This document shows positions 27,588 to 32,004 of a stretch of 32,004 bases of DNA, piece after piece (positions within the stretch are counted from its first letter, which is position 1; each line of letters begins with the position of its first letter). A model generated the notes under the pieces. It was not told the DNA's origin and did not search any database. It saw only the letters and a list, made by a program, of their open reading frames with translations. The position numbers and the translations under genes were made by a program. Source of the DNA: an uncultured Bacilli bacterium (GTDB lineage Bacteria > Bacillota_I > Bacilli_A > RF39 > UBA660); contig CANRJN010000008.1 in assembly GCA_947630945.1 (NCBI GenBank), positions 1 through 32,004 on the forward strand. The letters run 5' to 3'.

Positions 27588-27697
27588 AATAATTCTCCTT
27601 CCTATTTTAATAAGATTATATAATATATTTTTTATAATTGCAAGTTTACATTTCACATATAAAATGATAAAATATGTAAGAAAAAAGGGATGAGTAT

Positions 27698-28438
27698 ATG
27701 AATAATAAAACTGTATTAGTAACAGGTTCTAGTAGAGGACTTGGTTCTTCTATAATTGAAATTTTTGCAAGTCATAATTACAATACTATAATTAATTATG
27801 TTAATGATGAAAAAGAAGCATTTGCTTTAAAAGAAAAAATTGAAAAAAAATATAATGTAAAATGTTTATGTATTAAATGTGATATCACTAATGAAAATGA
27901 ATCTAAAAAAATGTATGATGAGGTAATTCATGAATTTGGTTCACTTGATGTTCTTGTAAATAATGCAGGTATCTCAATTGATACAACATTTGATGATAAA
28001 ACAAAAGAAAATTTTATGAAAATACTTGAAGTTAATTTATATGGGACATTTAATATTAGTAGATTATTTGGAAATTTAATGTATGAAAATAAAAGTGGTA
28101 AAATTATAAATATTGCATCTACTAATGGAATTGATAGTTATTATGAATATAGTTTAGATTATGATGCATCAAAGTCTGGTGTTATTAATCTTACTCATAA
28201 TCTTGCCAATCATTATAGCCCATATGTTAATGTAAATTGTGTATGTCCTGGATGGATTAATACTCCTATGAATAAAGATATGGATAATGAGTTTAAAGAA
28301 AAAGAAATTGAAAAAATATTACTTAAAAGATTTGCAGAACCAGAAGAAATCGCGGAAGTTGTATATTTTCTTGCAAGTGATAAAGCAAATTATATAAATG
28401 ATAGTATTATAAAGATAGATGGTGGTAAACGTGTATAA
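27698..28438 (+). CDS. SDR family oxidoreductase (FabG-like)
   Basis: VLVTGSSRGLGSSI, NNAGISID, YDASKSGVINLTHNLA. Confidence 0.92.
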   Translation: MNNKTVLVTGSSRGLGSSIIEIFASHNYNTIINYVNDEKEAFALKEKIEKKYNVKCLCIKCDITNENESKKMYDEVIHEFGSLDVLVNNAGISIDTTFDDKTKENFMKILEVNLYGTFNISRLFGNLMYENKSGKIINIASTNGIDSYYEYSLDYDASKSGVINLTHNLANHYSPYVNVNCVCPGWINTPMNKDMDNEFKEKEIEKILLKRFAEPEEIAEVVYFLASDKANYINDSIIKIDGGKRV

Positions 28439-29651
28439 TGAAGATTTTATAATTGAATGTGAAAATGAACTAAATAGTGAATTTAAAAAAGTAGATGAAT
28501 TAAATAGATTTTATAGTAAAAAAGTTATTGATGCTATACACAAAGAAAAAATAAGTGAAAGTGATTTACATGGAACAACTGGTTATGGTTATAATGACTC
28601 TGGAAGAGATAAACTTGATAATATATTTGCTCATATTTTTGATGCTGAAAGTGGTCTTGTTAGAAATCAATTTATATCTGGAAGTCATGCAATTACTGTA
28701 TGTTTATTTGCATTATTAAGACCAAATGATACTCTACTTTCAATTACAGGTACTCCATATGATACTTTACATGAAGTAATTGGTATTAAAGAAAATAATA
28801 GTTCTCTTAAAAGTTATAATATTAATTATAAACAAATTGATTTAATAGATAATGATTTTGATTATGATAGTATTAAAAAAGAACTTAAAAATAATATTAA
28901 AGTAATTCATATACAACGTTCTCGTGGATATTCTCTAAGAGATTCAATTGATATTGAAAAGTTAGAAAAAGTTATTAAATTTATTAAAAATATTAATAAA
29001 GATATAATTATATTTGTAGATAATTGTTATTGTGAATTTACTGAATTTAAAAATCCTATAAATGTTGGTGCTGATATTATAGTTGGATCTTTAATTAAAA
29101 ATTTAGGTGCTGGAATTGCAAATAACGGAGCATATATCGTTGGTAAAAAAGAATTAATTGATTTATGTGCTGAGAGGCTTACTCTTCCAGGTGAAGGAAA
29201 AGAAGTTGGACCTTCATTTGATGCAAATAGAAATATATTACTTGGACTATACTTGGCTCCTAGTGTTGTATCTTCTGCATTAAAAGTATCTATTTTAGCA
29301 AGTAAAGCATTAGAAAAATTAGGATATAAAGTAAGTCCTAGATATAATGAAAAAAGATGTGATATTGTGGAATTAATATATTTTAATGATAAAGATAAAT
29401 TAATTAAATATACTTCTTCTATTCAAGCAAGTGGACCTGTGGACGCGCATGTTACTCCAACTGAAAGTGATATGCCAGGATATGATGATAAAATAATTAT
29501 GGCAAGTCCATCTTTTACACAAGGCTCTTCAATAGAATTATCATGTGATGGACCTCTAAAACCCCCATATGTTTTATATCAACAAGGTTCTCTTACATAT
29601 GAATATGGAAGAATTGCTATATTAAATGCAATAAATTCAATAAATGAATAA
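28419..29651 (+). CDS. methionine gamma-lyase family / aluminium-resistance (YnbB-like) PLP protein
   Basis: LHGTTGYGYNDSGRDKLDNIFAHIFDAESGLVRNQFISGSHAI...TPYDTLHEVIG...GSLIKNLGAGIA. Confidence 0.92.
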   Translation: MVVNVYNEDFIIECENELNSEFKKVDELNRFYSKKVIDAIHKEKISESDLHGTTGYGYNDSGRDKLDNIFAHIFDAESGLVRNQFISGSHAITVCLFALLRPNDTLLSITGTPYDTLHEVIGIKENNSSLKSYNINYKQIDLIDNDFDYDSIKKELKNNIKVIHIQRSRGYSLRDSIDIEKLEKVIKFIKNINKDIIIFVDNCYCEFTEFKNPINVGADIIVGSLIKNLGAGIANNGAYIVGKKELIDLCAERLTLPGEGKEVGPSFDANRNILLGLYLAPSVVSSALKVSILASKALEKLGYKVSPRYNEKRCDIVELIYFNDKDKLIKYTSSIQASGPVDAHVTPTESDMPGYDDKIIMASPSFTQGSSIELSCDGPLKPPYVLYQQGSLTYEYGRIAILNAINSINE

Positions 29652-29655
29652 AAAG

Positions 29656-29693
29656 TCTTCTTACTAATATACTATTAGTAGGAGGATTTTTTT
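29656..29693 (+). terminator. strong intrinsic terminator containing the SD of the next gene
   Basis: TCTTCTTACTAATA-TAC-TATTAGTAGGAGGA-TTTTTTT: 14-bp stem with two G-U pairs. Confidence 0.85.
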
Positions 29694-29694
29694 A

Positions 29695-29949
29695 ATGAAA
29701 AAAGATTTAATAAAATCATATGCTAAAAATATTACAAGAGATGATATTGTTGCTTATTTACAAAAAGAATGTGTTCCTGCGAGTAATGAAGAAATTGATA
29801 TGATTTATAACGCGATAAAAAACGATGCAGATGAGATTCTAAATTCTAATTTTATGAGTTATATTTCAAATTATAAACTAAATTTTAATGAAGAATTATA
29901 TAAAAGAATTATTGAAAAATATAATGAATATAAAAAGTTTATTGAATAG
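29695..29949 (+). CDS. hypothetical protein, possible DUF2624 (YqfT-like)
   Basis: 84 aa; KNITRDDIVAYLQKECVPASNEEIDMIYNAIKND; adjacency to nfo as recalled for yqfT-yqfS in B. subtilis. Confidence 0.6.
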   Translation: MKKDLIKSYAKNITRDDIVAYLQKECVPASNEEIDMIYNAIKNDADEILNSNFMSYISNYKLNFNEELYKRIIEKYNEYKKFIE

Positions 29950-30823
29950 TAAAATCAATAAACTTTTTGTTTCTAAAATTTTCTATTTCATATTTATATG
30001 GAGGATACTCATCACTCATATTTCTATTAATATATGGTGTTTCTAATATAAATGGAATACCACTAAGTCTAGAATTATAAACAATACTATTAAGTGTCTC
30101 AAATCCAATAGTACCAAATCCAATATTTGCATGTCTATCTTTATGTGATGCAATTGGATTCATACTATCATTTATATGAAAGCAACCAATCTTATTTATT
30201 CCTATCTTCTTATCAAATTCATCTAAGAATTCATCAAATTTATTTAAATCAATCCCAGCATCATTCATATGACAACTATCTAAACATACACCAATTCTGT
30301 CTTTATTATTAATGCCATCTATAATAGATTTTAACTCATCAATACTACTTCCAAGTTCATTGCCTTTACCTGCCATAAATTCAAGTAATACTTTAACACT
30401 CGTAGTATCATTAATAACCATATTAAGTCCATCTATAATATTTTTAATACCCTCTTCTTTTGTACAATTAACTGCACTTCCAGGATGTAAAACTATTTTA
30501 TCGAAGCCAAGTGTTTTTACTCTATTTAATTCATCTTTAAAGAAATTTACATAAAACATAAATTTACTTTCATCACTTCTATTTGCTAAATTTATTATAT
30601 ATGGAGCATGTACAATAACATTTGAACTATTTATATTATTTTCTACCATTAATTTATATGCTTCATATGTAAGTTCATCATTTAATTCACTTCTTTGTGT
30701 GCTTTGAGTAGAACCAGTATAAAACATAAACGTATTTGCTTTATAACTAAGTGCCTCTTCTACACTTCCAAGAAGTTGTTTTTTATTACCAAAACCTACA
30801 TGACTACCTATTATTAAACTCAT
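29939..30823 (-). CDS. nfo: deoxyribonuclease IV (endonuclease IV)
   Basis: MSLIIGSHVGFGNKKQLLGSVEEALSYKANTFMFYTGS, VHAPYIINLAN, VLHPGS, CLDSCHMNDAG, HINDS, RHANIGFGTIG. Confidence 0.95.
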   Translation of the reverse strand: MSLIIGSHVGFGNKKQLLGSVEEALSYKANTFMFYTGSTQSTQRSELNDELTYEAYKLMVENNINSSNVIVHAPYIINLANRSDESKFMFYVNFFKDELNRVKTLGFDKIVLHPGSAVNCTKEEGIKNIIDGLNMVINDTTSVKVLLEFMAGKGNELGSSIDELKSIIDGINNKDRIGVCLDSCHMNDAGIDLNKFDEFLDEFDKKIGINKIGCFHINDSMNPIASHKDRHANIGFGTIGFETLNSIVYNSRLSGIPFILETPYINRNMSDEYPPYKYEIENFRNKKFIDFTIQ

Positions 30824-30842
30824 TTTTACCACCTAATTAATT

Positions 30843-30882
30843 ATAAAATAAAAACATTTTTTTATCAATGTTTTTACTTATT
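30843..30882 (-). terminator. intrinsic terminator
   Basis: Minus AAAAACATTgataaaaAAATGTTTTTATTTT. Confidence 0.6.
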
Positions 30883-30889
30883 ATTAAAT

Positions 30890-31339
30890 TTATTCACATA
30901 AACTTAAACTAATTTCAGAATTACCAAACTTAATATTTTTAACTTTATCTTCTGTTATTTCATTTAACTTTAAATCTTCCCCATTATATACAAATTCATA
31001 TTTTCCATTAGTTACAGACAAATTAGTTACATTTCCATAATAATTAAGTGTAATTGTATAAAGTATACTTTTATCTTTATCTATTGATAAATCATTAAGT
31101 TTATTACAAGCATAATTTAAAGTTGAAGCACCAATTCCATTATTATAAATTGTTTCTCTATTAATTTTAGATTGCTGATTTTTTGCATTTCTATAAATTT
31201 CTTGTGTATTTGCTAAAAATACTTCAATTTTTGATTTTTCATATGTTTTCATTAATTTTGGTAATGCGATAACAAATAATAATGCAATTATAATTAATAA
31301 TATAACTATTTCGATTAATGTAGAAAATTTATTATTCAT
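30890..31339 (-). CDS. pilin-like protein with degenerate prepilin signal
   Basis: MNNKFSTLIEIVILLIIIALLFVIALPKLMKTYEKSK; conserved Glu but no Gly(-1). Confidence 0.65.
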   Translation of the reverse strand: MNNKFSTLIEIVILLIIIALLFVIALPKLMKTYEKSKIEVFLANTQEIYRNAKNQQSKINRETIYNNGIGASTLNYACNKLNDLSIDKDKSILYTITLNYYGNVTNLSVTNGKYEFVYNGEDLKLNEITEDKVKNIKFGNSEISLSLCE

Positions 31340-31407
31340 AAATACTACCTTCCTATCATAATAATATTATCATTTAATACTAAATAATTCAATTATATTT
31401 TTTAATA

Positions 31408-31436
31408 AAATAAAAATGCTTCATTTCTGAAGCATA
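31408..31436 (-). terminator. intrinsic terminator after pilin gene
   Basis: Minus TGCTTCAgaaaTGAAGCATTTTTATTTT. Confidence 0.8.
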
Positions 31437-31450
31437 ATTTATTTTATTAT

Positions 31451-31900
31451 TCACTTACAACCAGTTACTGTCTTATCAGAAGATGAAGTAATTTTATATA
31501 CACCTGATGATTGAGTACTATCACTAGATACAATAGCAGTTGATTTAAATCCTGTTGATCCGTCCCCTGCTTCAATTCTGTATGATCCATCAGCAACAAT
31601 TAATTTAGCAATTTCACCATTAGCATTAAATTTAACATAATAAGAAATACCTCTACCTGTTAAATCTAAATGAGTATCTGCATCATTACTTGAAAAGCAA
31701 CTAATTGTAGATGTTCCCATTGCACTATTTATATAAGCAGTTTCTGCTGTTTGATATAATTTTTGTGCTTCTTCCTTAAATGAATTTTCTTTTGCTTGTC
31801 TAAACATACTTAGTACATTTGGAAGTGCAATAATTACGAGTATTGCTAAAATTGCAATTACTGCTAGTAACTCTACTAATGTAAATCCTTTCTTTTTCAT
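31451..31900 (-). CDS. type IV pilin/pseudopilin-like protein with prepilin cleavage motif
   Basis: MKKKGFTLVELLAVIAILAILVIIALPNVLSMFRQAKE. Confidence 0.88.
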   Translation of the reverse strand: MKKKGFTLVELLAVIAILAILVIIALPNVLSMFRQAKENSFKEEAQKLYQTAETAYINSAMGTSTISCFSSNDADTHLDLTGRGISYYVKFNANGEIAKLIVADGSYRIEAGDGSTGFKSTAIVSSDSTQSSGVYKITSSSDKTVTGCK

Positions 31901-32004
31901 AATTTTATTTTCACTCTTCCTTTCCTAGGTCTCCCTATCATGATATAATTGTAACAAATTATATATAAATTTATCAAGATATAAAGTAAAATATTTTATT
32001 TTTT

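Noticed and set aside
30127-30554. Plus-strand ORFs 30127..30312 and 30312..30554
   Set aside because: Antisense to nfo
1-32004. CRISPR array, prophage or conjugative module
   Set aside because: No regularly spaced repeats, cas, phage structural or transfer genes seen

Overview
This is an AT-rich window from a Bacilli/Mollicutes-like bacterium (standard genetic code assumed). It carries housekeeping genes (lysS, gpmI, tmk, tyrS, dut, efp, rpmG, nfo), many orphan hypotheticals, and an RNA cluster of tmRNA, tRNA-Gln(CTG) and tRNA-Thr(CGT). Two T-box leaders precede the lysS and dut-tyrS operons. Accessory content sits mainly at 11.5-17.2 kb. It includes an intact IS1634-like element flanked by an unusually long ~105/107-bp direct repeat, a 5'-truncated group II intron fused to a decayed gene, and a putative type I toxin-antitoxin locus. 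That locus has a 27-aa hydrophobic peptide and a convergent antisense RNA, with 5'/3' long-range complementarity. A second, toxin-less copy of the antisense module lies just upstream of a MazG-like gene. Other points of interest are a gene split by a -1 frameshift at an A7 run, a CheD-like protein, an ART-like protein, a membrane-anchored EIIB-like domain lacking its phospho-Cys, and a terminator hairpin that contains the Shine-Dalgarno of the next gene. All homology calls come from reading the sequence and remembered motifs; no search was run.
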